Positions 12,199 through 23,960 are shown, counted from the first letter of the stretch. The stretch: 64,000 nucleotides of DNA from Dryococelus australis (GCA_029891345.1 CM057009.1:302041466-302105465), one strand, 5' to 3'. Translations and numbers: made by a program. Notes: generated by a model not told the origin, from the letters alone.

Positions 12199-12648
12199 CA
12201 CTGTTGTAATTACCATACTTTTTGGTTTACTCTACAATACTATCTCTGTAAGTTTCACAGAATTGGAGGGTACCTCAACAGTCTACCACACTGTTGTAAT
12301 TACCATACTATTTGGTTTACTCTACAATACTATCTCTGTAAGTTTCACAGAATTGGAGGGTACCTCAACAGTCTACCACACTGTTGTAATTACCATACTT
12401 TTTGGTTTACTCTACAATACTATCTCTGTAAGTTTCACAGAATTGGAGGGTACCTCAACAGTCTACCACACTGTTGTAATTACCATACTTTTTTGTTTAC
12501 TCTACAATACTATCTCTGTAAGTTTCACAGAATTGGAGGGTACCTCAACAGTCTACCACACTGTTGTAATTACCATACTTTTTGGTTTACTCTACAATAC
12601 TATCTCTGTAAGTTTCACAGAATTGGAGGGTACCTCAACAGTCTACCA
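12199..12648. repeat. 90-bp minisatellite, five near-identical copies
   Basis: Units start with CACTGTTGTAATTACC at 12199, 12289, 12379, 12469 and 12559. A diverged sixth start (CACTGTTGCAGTTGCC) lies at 12649. Copies differ at only one or two bases. Because 90 is a multiple of three and the unit lacks stops in two frames, an apparent 199-codon reading frame (12176-12775) runs through it with a 30-residue repeat. The flanks decay in both directions, so the frame is more likely a by-product than a gene. Confidence 0.95.
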
Positions 12649-13399
12649 CACTGTTGCAGTTGCCATACTTTTTCTGAAAACTTTTGAAGGAAAGCTAGTT
12701 GATCTCTACATAACATTCTGTTGCAGTTACCAAACAGCAATGTTGCGTTTAAAACATATTTTTCTGTTATCGTAACGAATCTGTAAGATTGTGTTTACAA
12801 CTATCTGTACAGTTTCTACTACAGAAAACACTGTTCCTGCTACAGAAACGATGGCTCCCACAACAGAATAACTTTTAACAATATTTAGATTGTTCTGGTA
12901 AATAAGAATAGTAAAATATTACAGAATATTCTGTTGCTGGTACTTAAGTTTGGATGTCGCTATCATAAAATGCCACGACAATACTGTTCTGTTAGATTCT
13001 CTCAGCTGATGTCATTTTGTGTTACCAATACGAAACCACAACATTAAATTTGGTTTCCGAGAAGTGTTCCGTAGGCATAAATGTATGGAAATATCGAACT
13101 AGTGATTTTCAACATTTCGCTTTTCTCCGATAGATTCATAGTGGTAAAACATATGGGAATACGTTCTATATAATACTAAATTTGTGGTTGGAAAATGTGA
13201 GTGAGTGAAGAGATTCGGGAGACTTTTAACAATGAGCTCTTGAGAGCCAGTCTGAAAAATGTACACACATCCACACTTAGGTATACATTGATATTTAAAT
13301 CCAGAATATATTGGTACAAATCTGACATCATAGAGACCTCGAAATGGAGATTGCGTTTAAGAAAAAAGGGTTGTCCTAGCTCGCGACCATGAGTTTGGG
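12649..13399. other. Unassigned interval
   Basis: Holds diverged minisatellite remnants to about 12,870 (ACAGAAAAC, ACTACAG). Beyond that, no gene or repeat was recognised. Confidence 0.4.
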
Positions 13400-13655
13400 A
13401 GGGGGTGCGGTGGCTGAGCGGTTAGCCTGCTCGCTTCCCACCAATGCAAACTGGTTTCAATCCCCAGCCGGATCGTGCCCGGATTTTCGTATGTGGGAAT
13501 CGTGCGGGACGATGCCGCTGGTCGGCAGATTTTCTCGGGGATATCCCGTTTCCCCCGCCCCTTTATTCTGGCGCTGCACCATGCTCACCTCACTCACCCT
13601 CATCGGCTTTCAATACCTCGCTGTTAAGAGCCGGCCAAATATCTTCACTCACTCA
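13400..13655 (+). repeat. tRNA-derived SINE, copy 1
   Basis: Begins with a tRNA-like head. An A-box-type stretch (TGGCTGAGCGGTTAG, 13411-13425) and a B-box-type stretch (GGTTTCAATCCCCAGCC, about 13453-13469) are spaced as in a tRNA gene. A body of about 170 bp and a TTCACTCACTCA tail follow. Copy 2 at 42,468 shares the body (CGGGAATCGTG, GACGATGCCG, CCCGTTTCCCCCG, CACCCTCATCGGC) at roughly 80% identity. SINEs of this kind are transcribed by RNA polymerase III and moved by a partner LINE. Confidence 0.85.
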
Positions 13656-14189
13656 TGAGTTGGGTACTCCGTGTCTTGTTATAGGGTAAGATTTCCTTTG
13701 AAAACCTTCAAAATTGAATGGTATGGCGTTCGATGAGAATCTTGGATAAACACTTTAATAAATAAGCACCGCTCAGAGTCAAGAATTCGAAGACCAAGAA
13801 ATATATATTTTTTTTTAGCGTAAAGCCGTATACGAATATCAGCATTTAATAAATGAACTTGGCCAGGACGTTTTAGCAGAGGAAACACAAGAATAACCTA
13901 TTAAAATATTTACTGTTTCCAAATAAAATTCATATATCGGTTTTCTGTTGATAGCTAACATTATTTCTATAGTCTACATTCCTTACAAAAATAATTACAA
14001 GAGAAATGGCGAAAATAAATATTTACCTGCACTTCAATTAATCTCTCCGATTAGGTAGAGGCCAAAAAAGAGAGCCACTGAGAATAATACAAAGACCACG
14101 CACTTGAATATTTTGACCACCTTTTCCTGAAATCAAATGTATATTATGTGACAGTGTCGCAAATAACATCTTAGAGAAAATGATATTCC
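13656..14189. other. Unassigned interval
   Basis: AT-rich sequence with no recognised gene. Confidence 0.35.
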
Positions 14190-14833
14190 ATGTGAGTAGA
14201 ATGATTATGGCAATTATGGGGCAACAGTACAGTGACTGGAGGTCTAGATCTGTTTATGCTCTGTCATTCCAGTCGGACAGCAGCTATCTTGTTCGCCATG
14301 CTGGATGTCGGTTAACCTGACCTTGTCCCTGTTGAAATTTAACCTTGAAAATTGCAAAAAATCCAAAAATTTCCCAAAAAAATTTATTGCAATTTATTTT
14401 TAAAATGTTATAATTTTTATGGATTTATTAACAGTATATATTAAAAATTAATTTACAAAATCATTTTAAAAAATATCAAAAATTGATTTTAAAAAATATA
14501 TAATGAAATTTATCAAAAATTGATTTAAAAAAATATATAATAAAATTTATCGAACATTCATTTAAAAATCTTATATTTGTGGAGGTCACCCCAACACCAT
14601 GTTCACTAAACGACTGATTCTCGCCAATTGTTCTTGGCTGTTTGGTCGGCAGGCCTCCACTTCCACCAATGTTTCTCATTAACTGTTTAGTCTGCAAACC
14701 TCCCACCCCCAACGATTCTCATTGCTTAATTAGTAAGCAGGTTTCCACCTCACAACCCCCATCCAATTTCTCTCATTGGAAACCATCGTTCCGACCAATC
14801 AGCGGCGTTATATAGAAGTAAGCGTTCGCGCTC

Positions 14834-15022
14834 GTGTGTTTTCAGAACCCTTTCGGACTTTTTTATAAACTCTTTATAAAATGCATCCCGAGCCTCTTCG
14901 GGAAAGCAGTCAGTTTTTTTCAAGTTGCTATGTTCAAGCCCGAGGAGAAGTACGAGCATGCATATGCTCCATGTATGGGGTCGAGTTTAACATCATATGT
15001 ACTGATGACAGTTCACCAGTAA
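14834..15022 (+). pseudogene. Arm-encoded inward ORF, left copy
   Basis: A short frame starts inside the left arm, 26 bp after a TTATATAGAA TATA-like box (about 14,807-14,816), itself preceded by CCAATCAG. Its first ~30 residues (FGLFYKLF, then GKAVSFFQ) correspond to the start of the minus-strand ORF in the right arm (FRTFYHKH, GKAVIVSL). Each arm therefore carries a promoter and the 5' end of a gene pointing inward. Past the arm the sequences diverge. Function unknown. Confidence 0.45.
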
Positions 15023-15074
15023 CATAAATTTAATTCTGCTTGGACAACATAAATTTTCAACCAACATGGGAAAA

Positions 15075-15540
15075 TTATTCAGAACGTCTGCTGCCAAAAT
15101 TGGAATGAATACGTTCTTGCGACAGTACCAACTGCCCGACACATCTGTGCCACCCATTCTTGGACCTACCCTGCTCGGCAGAGAAGCTTAAAATTTCCCA
15201 GACTGGGAAACCTGCATTACTAGAAGGAACTGTGAGGATGGGAAGTTATGTTTATACATCGATTTGCCGAGTACTAAAAAATTACTCATCTAGGAGGAAT
15301 GCGACTGGACCTGGTTCAAGAATTCTTATGGGCGGAAAGAATTCACGAAGTCTTACCACACTCCATGCGCCGAAGAGCTCTGCGAAGTGTTCCATTATCG
15401 TACACTCTCATTAGCAAATTTCTCGCTGTCTCTCCTTTCTCGATATTTCAAGAGAAAAACCCAGTGACATTTTCAAAAATTGCAAAGTTTCAATCCTCTG
15501 TTAAATTTACGATAATCACGATGTCAAGAAAATGAGAAAG
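15075..15540 (+). pseudogene. Unrecognised ORF remains inside long-arm element
   Basis: A start at 15,066 (MGKLFRTSAAKIGMN) runs about 40 codons to a stop. A further open stretch (15,299-15,535) reads DLVQEFLWAERIHEVLPHSM and RRALRSVPLSYTLISKF. Base use is less AT-rich than the arms, as expected of former coding DNA. No family was recognised. If the pieces belong together, a frameshifted gene of 150 codons or more once lay here on the plus strand. Confidence 0.3.
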
Positions 15541-16299
15541 TAACACCAACAACATTGCGGAAAACATTGTGTAAATATTCTTCAGCTCAGTGGCGCTATT
15601 TTGGCAAGAGGAGTGACTTTGTCCATGTCGTCTACCAGCACAAACCCGCAACCATCAGCAAACTCGTACCAGTCCCCATTGGCCAGCATGTCCTACAGCT
15701 TATTCCGTCCCAACTTCACTGAGAGTCCCATGAAATCTTGGGGTGTATGTCTCGACAAGCTGTTGAATGAAGGGCACTAGCGTTGCTTGTGAAGTTCTAC
15801 TATGCTTGTTCTGAAGGAAAATGCAATGTGAATCGCCGAATCTTGGCATCTTCCAATCAGTAACACTGGATGCTCGCAATTTATGTCTTCCTCCAATATG
15901 TTACGAAATCTGTGTAAGGAATACTCCCCTTTTCCTACTATATTCTGTGTGTTCCGTACTTCCGTAGCAGTATGCCTGTTGCGTGATGTGGTCGAAGTGC
16001 TGCCACTGGCAGAGAGAAAAAAAGTTAAAACTTTTGTCGTTCTGCCTTTGTCACTGTACGATATGGCAATATGTTACGTGGTGTATGAGTCCAACAACTG
16101 AAATCCTTGGACGTTGGAAGACATTTATTTTACACAGTTTTTGTTATAAATCATTTTAGCTCGCTTGCTCACAGAGAATAATAATTTTTTTTCTAAAACT
16201 CTTGACAAATTCATCTAAAACTTCATCGATGTCCATACACATCGGGTACCTGTGTTCCAGGTTAGCTTCTTCACCATTGTCTCGTGCTTGCGAGTCAAG

Positions 16300-16798
16300 T
16301 TCTTGGAGGTGGCATCTTCCACAGATCCAGCTTGCGAGTAAATTACTTTGACAGGGGCGTCTTCTACAGGTCGTCTTCCATGGGTTCGGATGCCGTGAGG
16401 TCTGCTCGGTGGGCCTTACACCAGATCCTGTGAGGTGGAATGTTGGGAACCGAGGAGGTGCAGCCTTCGAAACATTCCTTACACGGAAAGCAGTTCCACA
16501 TGCCTTCGCCCTGCTTTAGTTAGGCCAGTAACTACTTGAATACAGCCGAAATTTCGTGAGGTGAATAGACAGTGAGATAGTCTTTCGGCAGGTATGGCAA
16601 CTCGTCCTGTACGTCCAAGGCAATAAGCGAGCACACCCTTCCAAATGCTAAATATGGCCGAAAATATTTAATGTCTACTCGGACAAATTGCATACGTCTT
16701 TTTGATGACAGCGAGACAATGACTGCTTTCCCAAGGGGGCTCGGGGTGCGCCTTATAAGGTGTTTATGGTAAAAAGTCCGAAAGAGTTCCGAAAACAC
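16300..16798 (-). pseudogene. Arm-encoded inward ORF with zinc-binding tail, right copy
   Basis: On the minus strand an 88-codon frame starts in the right arm (16,798) and ends at 16,532 (DVQDELPYLPKDYL, YSPHEISAVF). After stops, an open stretch to about 16,330 has CFPCKECFEGC followed by H-x3-C-x2-H (HRIWCKAH), a likely zinc-binding cluster. The start matches the left-arm ORF. Together with the fragments at 0.1-0.5, 39.1 and 55.4 kb, this is another zinc-binding protein just inside an arm of the same family. Function unknown. Confidence 0.4.
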
Positions 16799-17640
16799 AC
16801 GAGTAATTTTCCAATGAGAGAGTTATGAATGGGGTTGTGGGTGGAAGCCTGCAGACTAATTAGCAGATGAGAAACATTTGAGAATGTGGAGGCCTGTCGA
16901 CTAGTTGGTCGAACGAATATGAGTAACTGGTTGAGCAAGCACAAGTATATAGCCAATAAAAACATTGGTGGAGGTGGAAGCCTGCCGACTAATTATCCAA
17001 TGAGAATAATTGGTGGGGATGGAGCAGTTGACGAATATATTATATATTGGAAGTGGTGGAGGCGGTCGAACGAAGTTGAGTAATCGGTGGAGAACTGCCG
17101 ACTAATTAGACAATGTAAAACATTGGTGGAGATGGTGCAATTGGCCAAATAAATATATCGGAAGGGGGAAGTGAGGTGGATGCCTGCCGACTATACTAAA
17201 AATAACAATTGGCAATTGTCAGTCGTCTGAAGAATGTGGTGCTAAGAAAACCTCCAGATACATTTTTATTAATATTTTAAATATTTTCAAATATATATTT
17301 TTTTAATTTAACACATAAAATATTTTTTTTAAATACGTTTTTAAAAAAATAATATTTCTGGGACTTTTTGGGGGTTTCAAGATCAAAGGTCAATGGGGTC
17401 AATTTCAATGTTCAAGTTCAAGGTCACCGACATCCAACATGGGGACAAAATGGTTGCGAGCAGACCAGAATGACAGAGCATGAACAGTTCTGGTGGTGCT
17501 CTGGTCTTAGATCCGATTGTCCCAAAGTGGCCATAATCATTCTACTCATATGTCAACACAACAAATGGTTATATGTATTAAACTGTCCCATACAAGTCGT
17601 TACGACTGTGGCGGACAATAACACCTGAATTTAAGTACCC

Positions 17641-17710
17641 TTATTTAAGGATACAAATTTCGGTTATGTATATATATATATACATAACCGAAATTTGTAT
17701 CCTTAAATAA
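17641..17710. repeat. Perfect 70-bp palindrome
   Basis: Two 35-base arms are exact reverse complements with no spacer (outer TTATTTAAGGATACAAATTT, inner ending in TATAT at the centre). A shorter GTGTATATA/TATATACAC palindrome follows at about 17,712-17,732. Such a sequence could form a cruciform. It may be a very short foldback element or an inverted duplication joined at a TA repeat. It lies between the 3.4-kb element and the Gypsy 5' LTR remnant. Confidence 0.97.
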
Positions 17711-17904
17711 AGTGTATATATATATATACACACACTCAGTAAAAGTAATTGTAAAAAGTAAAAGTAAAAAAAAAAGCGCTCAGTAAAAAATTGTTATACT
17801 TCTTGCAAATAATTCTTTACGAAGAAGTTTTCAAAGATTTTCAAGTAACCTCGTAGCTTAAATATTATATATTTACAACACATTATTTTAGAAAACATAC
17901 AATA
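17711..17904. other. AT-rich interval
   Basis: AAAAGTAA-rich sequence with no gene. It occupies the place where most of the Gypsy 5' LTR should be. Confidence 0.4.
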
Positions 17905-17984
17905 TTGAGTGATTTTCCTTTGAGCTATCCTTGTTCACCCTTGTTAATGTGTGGCCTGATTCATCCTCAGGACAGGTCACAGCA
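17905..17984 (+). repeat. 5' LTR remnant and primer-binding area
   Basis: Matches the last ~80 bp of the 3' LTR and ends GGTCACAGCA. The next bases, AATGGTGGATGCGC, hold a TGG-started candidate tRNA primer site. Which tRNA it would pair with was not determined. The remaining ~840 bp of LTR is missing. Confidence 0.7.
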
Positions 17985-18369
17985 AATGGTGGATGCGCTC
18001 GTCTATCCCACCCTCTCTTTAAACTAAAATTAAGTTAAAGTTGAACAAATGCAATAGAGAAATTCGTAAAAGGGTGTAGTGCCGTCCAGCAGCCTTCAGG
18101 GTTTAAATTCCCTCGAGTAAACCAGGTCAACGTATCCGCCGTAGCAAAAATTTGAAAAAAAAAATCGTAAGCACTCATTCACTGCAGTGTATGTTGTGTC
18201 AGTCAGCAGAATATCGCGGCCGCAAGAGTGCAAGCTGGCAGAATTGCCATGTCGCAAAAGTTGCCAGGCCAGACAATCGCCCAGAGTATTCTGTAGAATT
18301 GTGTGTATGCTTTGCCTTAAATTAATTAATGCATGCTTAAAACACGGTTCTGCTCTTCGGACTGTATTT

Positions 18370-20498
18370 TAACTTTTGTTTATTGCAAATTTCAACAAAA
18401 GTGTGACATCTGTGGAAAAAGTAAACTGCAGAAAGTTTGCTATTTTGTTGAGTGTTATATTACACATATTACAGAGGCAATCAGAAAACACATTACATTT
18501 CAGATAAACCCACCACCTCACTTGCTGAAACAGCTAGGAATATTTTAAAACACAACACTATAGACTTTACAGAAACACAAAAGAAATTTCAAAAGCAAAA
18601 CACAAGTGCAGAAAAATTGCAGGAGCTCATAGCATCGGCAGAAAAATTATTAACTGAGAACCCAGATATCGTAGGAAAATTCGACACAATGTCAACATGA
18701 CTGACATGTAGCCTCATCAGAAAAATAATACATAGCGGCCTTTTGCTATCCACACCCTAACCCTCGCATTAAAATACAAAACAAAAGACACATTTTTTAA
18801 CACCACTAAAAATAGACACCACAACAGAACATGAATATTCAAACTTTAATGAACTCACAACTGAACACACATATCAGAATTCACCCTTAGCTTCCCCACT
18901 CCAGACACAAGAAAACATAATGGCTAACCCACCAACAATTAACATGATATTACAACATCACATGACAGTCAACAAATAGTCAGCATTCTTGGAACAATAC
19001 AACCATGCTGCCGAAAATAACAACTGGGATGATACTGAGAAGTTACGTAGATTGAAATACTATGTCACAGGTTCAGCCAAGCACATGTTGGAAAATTATC
19101 TACAAAGTCATGCAGGCCAAGCCACTTGGAACATAATGATTTCAAAAATGAGAAAAACTTTTTCTAACACCAGCAAGCAAGGAACACTTGAGAAATCTCT
19201 TATACACAACCAAACAATAACTGCACGAAAGTGCTCAAAATCATATTGAAAACCTATTATTATACAGGCGTAACACAACCCTACAGTCACAGACACAGAA
19301 TTTATAAGTATTGTGTGGCAATCACACCTCCCATCCATCACAGACAAAATTGTAGGCCACAAAAATGATACAATTGACAACCTCCTTACAGACATACAAA
19401 GGGTAGAGGTAGGATTGCTTCAGTATAATCAACCAATCACAGGGCAACATACACACACAGAAACAGATTCATTAAGGGCAGAAAATGTAAAATTCAAGGA
19501 GAAAATTGCGAACCTCATGCTCCAGAACCAAAAGCCCTTTAATTACAGAAATCAACAAAGACTAAAAAAATGCACAGACACCTCAGTATGTAAAATACAA
19601 CAAATACTGGTGTAACAAACAACCTGTGATCATAGTTAAAGAATATGTTCAAACACTACAAAAGTTTTACAACACCCAACAAACCAACAGAAGACCACCA
19701 AAAAATTGCAACTTTCAACAAACAAACAACTTCTGGCCATACCTCTCACAACATAATAATGCTCAAAATCATAACTAAACAATAACAAAGTACAACATAA
19801 CACCAAAATATAATGAACCAAATATCTCCAATAAGTACCAACCCCGCAGATAAATTAGGACGTAAGGTGCACCAAACAAACAATCACAAGTGTAGACAGG
19901 CAGGGTTCGTAAGTACCATAACTGGAAATCACATAAAATTGTATCACAGTGAAAACAGACTCTCCCAAATAAATTACAGAATCCATAGAGCATAACCAGA
20001 GGTAAAAATGATGAGAGAAAAAACATAACAAGGCAAAATAAAAAAATTCAATCAGAAGTAAAGGTAAGATGTGTAATTAATGCCTGCAAGGCGTACTTCA
20101 GTAAGAGAATACCAACACAGTCCTACACAGAAATACCTAGATTTACTGCACCTTCAGAAAACTTCCAAATCCCATGGGAAAACAAAAGTCAAGTTAATGA
20201 GAAGTTTCACAAAAGTGAAGGTAAAGAAACCAGGTCAGGCTGCATTATGTTTACGGGACCTAATTGCAGGTCATGTAGAAACAGAGGGAATCCCGATACC
20301 TCATGCAAGGACACGGCATCACGTCACCATTACGCAGCACCCATGAAAGCCAAGATGGTAGACAGCACGGAAGCGGTGGGCCAAGCTGAGGTCAGGCCCG
20401 CGGAATGCAAGAGTCAGCACGATCATGACATCAGCACACGCGCAGACTTCATCGGACCGCAGTCGCTGGAAGCCATGATGTGCGCCTTGTGTTCCTAG
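18370..20498 (+). pseudogene. gag region
   Basis: Broken frames together look like a Gypsy Gag. An N-terminal helical stretch (18,540-18,700, SAEKLQELIASAEKLL) comes first. A capsid-like block follows (18,985-19,250, FLEQYNHAAENNNW, LRRLKYYVTGSAKHMLENYL), matching the retrotransposon Gag domain pattern. A Glu/Lys-rich part (19,313-19,615) comes next. Near 20,262-20,310 is a zinc-knuckle-like CRSCRNRGNPDTSC, spaced Cx2Cx3Gx5C with the expected His replaced by Asn. Gag would build the particle and bind the RNA. Asn- and Gln-rich decayed stretches lie between the blocks. Confidence 0.7.
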
Positions 20499-20789
20499 CA
20501 GGGTAATCGAACAATGGCATGCCTGCTTTTCCGAATCAAACACAGAATTTCAATACAAACATAAATGAGAGATTTAAGAAGTTTAAAAGACGTTTTGCCT
20601 TAGCAGAAGTAAAAGTAAGCATCTCTAATACAGGTAGTAACAACATGCCACGTGTCAGTAATAACACAAAAGAGGAAAATGGTGGTGATGATTAAAAGAA
20701 GAAACTATGCCACAGATCCATTTTCCAAAATACAAACATATAAGTCCCATGGACAAGCAAGGACGAATGTCGTGTAAGCTACGTACAAA

Positions 20790-21127
20790 CGTCAGTGCCG
20801 TTTGCCCTTGTCCGGCTCATGAGCAGGTCATATAACGCATTGCTCAACATGGGATGCTCGCGTTCCTGTATAGCCACAACACTTGTAAACAAACACAACT
20901 GGCAACCAGTGACAGAAGAGTTTAAATTAGTGGGAGCTACAATAGATATTGGCTTAACCAAATACACAACCAATTCGAATATTAATATAACAGGTTACCA
21001 TTTCAATCAAGACTTCCATTTAAATGATAATTTAAAATTAGACATTATATTGGGAGTATATTTTATTAAAATAAATGACATAGTGCCAGTACTCACCAAA
21101 GATGTAAAGTATGTACACTCCTATTAA
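20790..21127 (+). pseudogene. Retroelement aspartic protease
   Basis: The frame has ALLNMGCSRSCI where the active-site loop should be, so the catalytic Asp-Thr-Gly is replaced by Asn-Met-Gly. Further on, DIILGVYFIK is the usual C-terminal Ile-Leu-Gly motif. Length (about 100 codons) and place between gag and RT fit the family. The enzyme would cut Gag-Pol. As it stands it would be inactive. Confidence 0.7.
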
Positions 21128-21429
21128 ATAAAAGAGTTAATGAAGTACCAATAAATACTAATCAACTGTATTGTGAAACAAACAATTGCATCGAATACTA
21201 CATTAATAAATTCGAATCTCTGGCCAACCCGAGGGATACTACTGCCCCAGGTAGCATAAATTAAATCCTACTGTCACACATGAAAACACAACTTATAGAA
21301 TTACTAGATAATTACAAAGATCATTTCACAAGTAACATAACTGAACTAATAGAAACAAAATACTTAAATTAAATTATAATTAATTACTAACAAACCTATT
21401 CTTACTAGAGATTACAGAATCAACCAACA

Positions 21430-22395
21430 ACTATGGGGGCAAGTACTGGAACAGATCCAACAGATTTTAATGCACAGATAATTGCTCCTTCTGACTCCCC
21501 TTACACCACACCAAGCCTAGTCATAAAAAAATGCCAAGGCAGCATAAGATTTTAAAGGACTTTAGGAACCTATCATACATTTTAAAAAGGTCCAATACCC
21601 CATCCCCTGAACTGAAGATATAATTAACGAAATCCAAAATTCCAAGTATATTTCATCTGTAGATATGTTCAGTGGTTTTTATGCTATCCCAGCAAGGGAG
21701 CAAGATAGGAAAAAACGCCCTTTAGCAAGGATGACATAGGCTTATATGCGTATGCCCTATCCCTATGGGGTTGGTCACAAGCCCAAATGATTTTAAAAAT
21801 TTTGTGGACTTCATACTTGGGCCCCTAAACTGGAACACAGCAGCATATATTGATGATACTTATATTATAGAAGATACCTTTCAGGAACACATGAACAACA
21901 TTAGGAAAGTAATGGATAGATTATGTAAATACAATGCAAAATTAATTCCAAGAAATGCCACTTTGCACAACAAGAAATAAAAATACTAGGGCACTATATA
22001 GCACCAGAAGGGAAAAGTACAGACCCCGATAAAATCGAGGCAATTAAAGAGATGGAACCTTCAAATAATCTTAAAGAGTTACAAACATTTTTGGGATTAA
22101 TGTCGTACTTGAGGTATATACTTTACTGTGCCCATCTTGTCGAACCCCTCGCAGACCTCATCAAAGAATCAACACCATTCCAATGGAAAGAAGAACACCA
22201 GATAGCGTTAAAAAACCTTAAAACAGCTCTACTAAACCCACTCATTCTAGCAAAATTTCAGGAGGACCGACACACAGTACTAGCCTGCAGAGCATCTCAA
22301 ACAGCGATAGGCGCCCTCTTTATGGAAGAAATATCAGGCAGTAAAGACTGCAATATTATCACATTTGCATCAAAAACTCTCTTTGAATGAAAAAA
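21430..22395 (+). pseudogene. Reverse transcriptase and start of RNase H
   Basis: Blocks appear in order over several frames: KYISSVDMFSGFYAIPA (first catalytic Asp region), MPYPYG, TSPNDFKNFVDFILGPL, then YIDDTYIIEDTFQEHM with the catalytic Asp pair, and ELQTFLGLMSYLRYIL from the thumb/connection. LACRASQTAIGALFMEE is the RNase H start, with the first catalytic Asp replaced (CRAS). A frameshift lies near 21,770 and a stop after 21,980. The two RT catalytic Asp residues are still present. Confidence 0.8.
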
Positions 22396-22890
22396 TATAT
22401 ACTTCAAACAATACTTATTGGGCGAATATTCACAGTCGAGACAAACCATGCCAGCATCCAGTACTTAAAAACAATGGCTGAACAACACATACAAATTTAA
22501 AAATTAGCAATAGTGCTTACTGACTACTAATTCAAGCAAAGACAGCCAAAGGAAAGTTAAACACATTAGCGAATACTGTGAGCCGAATTCCTACGACAGT
22601 TAAAGCTGAGTTAACACATATTCAAGTAGAGAATCAATATTACCACATAAAAAAAAGGATACAATAACTGCACTTCCTCCTACAAAGTTCTAGTGGAGAC
22701 ATTGTTGCAAAATCCGAACAAGGACGACAAAGTTTAACACAATATCGCTAAATATGTTACCAATAATTGGCCTAATATAAAAAAACCTAATCAAACCAGA
22801 TATTGCTACAACTGACAAAGCCCACGTAGCAAAAATAATAATAAACAAAGAATATTTACCCTACAAGCAATTGCAAAAACACAACTGCTA

Positions 22891-22966
<76 letters not shown>

Positions 22967-23330
22967 CAAAAACTGAAATAAATATGAAAGGACACGCAAA
23001 TAAAATGAAATCAATTTGTATCGACCCCCATTTAAATTGCAAAATTGTCATTCTATAAATAATTCCAAACCACACTACCACCCCATTTATATTCACGAGG
23101 AGGAATACATAAATGTCGAAGATGACATACACCTATTCCTGGCACCCATTACATAAGTACAACCATCGCCATTTCTAGCAGAATATACAAATGACCCCCA
23201 CATTACACAACTCAAAACCACCATCAGAGAAGCACAAAATTCAAATTCAAAATACATACGACTAGCAAGGCGGAATGGCATCACCGAAAATTGCGAAATA
23301 TATTACAAAGTTCACACCCCCAATGGGGGA
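22396..23330 (+). pseudogene. Decayed RNase H/integrase N-terminal linker
   Basis: Many stops. FQTILIGRIFTVETNHASIQ-like remains near 22,400-22,470 fit the RNase H end. No other motif could be assigned. A TA microsatellite interrupts it at about 22,895-22,965. Confidence 0.4.
22895..22965. repeat. TA microsatellite
   Basis: An uninterrupted (TA)n of about 35 steps within the dead pol gene, so it expanded after the element lost function. Confidence 0.97.
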
Positions 23331-23345
23331 AAATGCTTAACATTA

Positions 23346-23960
23346 ATGCCACAGTACTATGTACCAGAAATTATAATGGCCCACTACTACGCTTTATTAG
23401 GCGGAGGGCATTTTGACCAGTTTAAAATGTTACAGAAAATTAAAAATCAATATTATTGGGACACAATGGCTAAAGACGTTAACAACTATATAAAAAACTG
23501 CCCTACTTGCCAGAAGGCCAAACACAGTAATTAGAAACCCATAGGCCTTATGACCCCAATAGAAGACCATCCCTTATTCCATTCTTGGGGCCTCGATGCC
23601 AAAGGTCCACTCCAAACAGCGGCATCTGTAAATAAGTACATCCTAGTGACGACAGAGTTTTTCACATGGTACGTGATTGCGAAAGCGGTCAAAACAATAG
23701 ACGTTAAAAATTGTGCAAATTGTATCAAGGATGTCATTCTTCATTACGCGTGTCCCAAATCCATTTTAACTGATCGGGCAATGAGCTAATCACTGAGTTA
23801 TTACAAAAGTTACAAATAAATATATTGCAAATAACAGTGTATAACCCAGCTTGTAATGGGCTGACCGAACAGGTTAATAAGGTCCTGTCTGAACAACTCA
23901 CAGCATGTGCCAATTAAGACCAGGCACATTGGGACAAATACGTCCAATACATAGTATTCA
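23346..23960 (+). pseudogene. Retroelement integrase
   Basis: An HHCC zinc-binding head (HYYALLGGGH, then CPTCQKAKH) is followed by the catalytic core. WGLDAKGPL holds the first Asp, ILTDRAMS the second, and NGLTEQVNK, in another frame, the Glu. All three acidic residues survive although the frame is broken by a stop at 23,532, a frameshift after 23,785 and further stops. The enzyme would insert the DNA copy. The position between RNase H and env is normal for Gypsy. Confidence 0.8.

Larger units (their letters stand above)
14190..17551. mobile_element. 3.4-kb long-arm element (compact copy)
   Basis: Two inverted arms enclose about 1.75 kb. The left arm is 14190-14935 and the right arm about 16690-17551. 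Outer ends pair: ATGTGAGTAGAATGATTATGG on the left against the reverse complement of 17,530-17,551. So do GTTTATGCTCTGTCATTCCA and ATGCTGGATGTCGGTTAACC. The inner ends also pair, around TTTCGGACTTTTT and GGGAAAGCAGTCA. Between outer and inner ends each arm has an AT-rich stretch and then tandem units of about 60-90 bp with CCACC and ATTCTCATTG. The outer segment matches the arms at 0.5, 31.1 and 43.4 kb. No transposase was recognised inside. Confidence 0.75.

Noticed and set aside
12176-12775. 199-codon open frame as a repeat-protein gene
   Set aside because: The frame exists because the 90-bp unit lacks stops. Flanks decay and another frame is also open.
22806-23132. 108-codon minus-strand frame
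   Set aside because: Runs through the TA microsatellite, opposite the dead pol gene.
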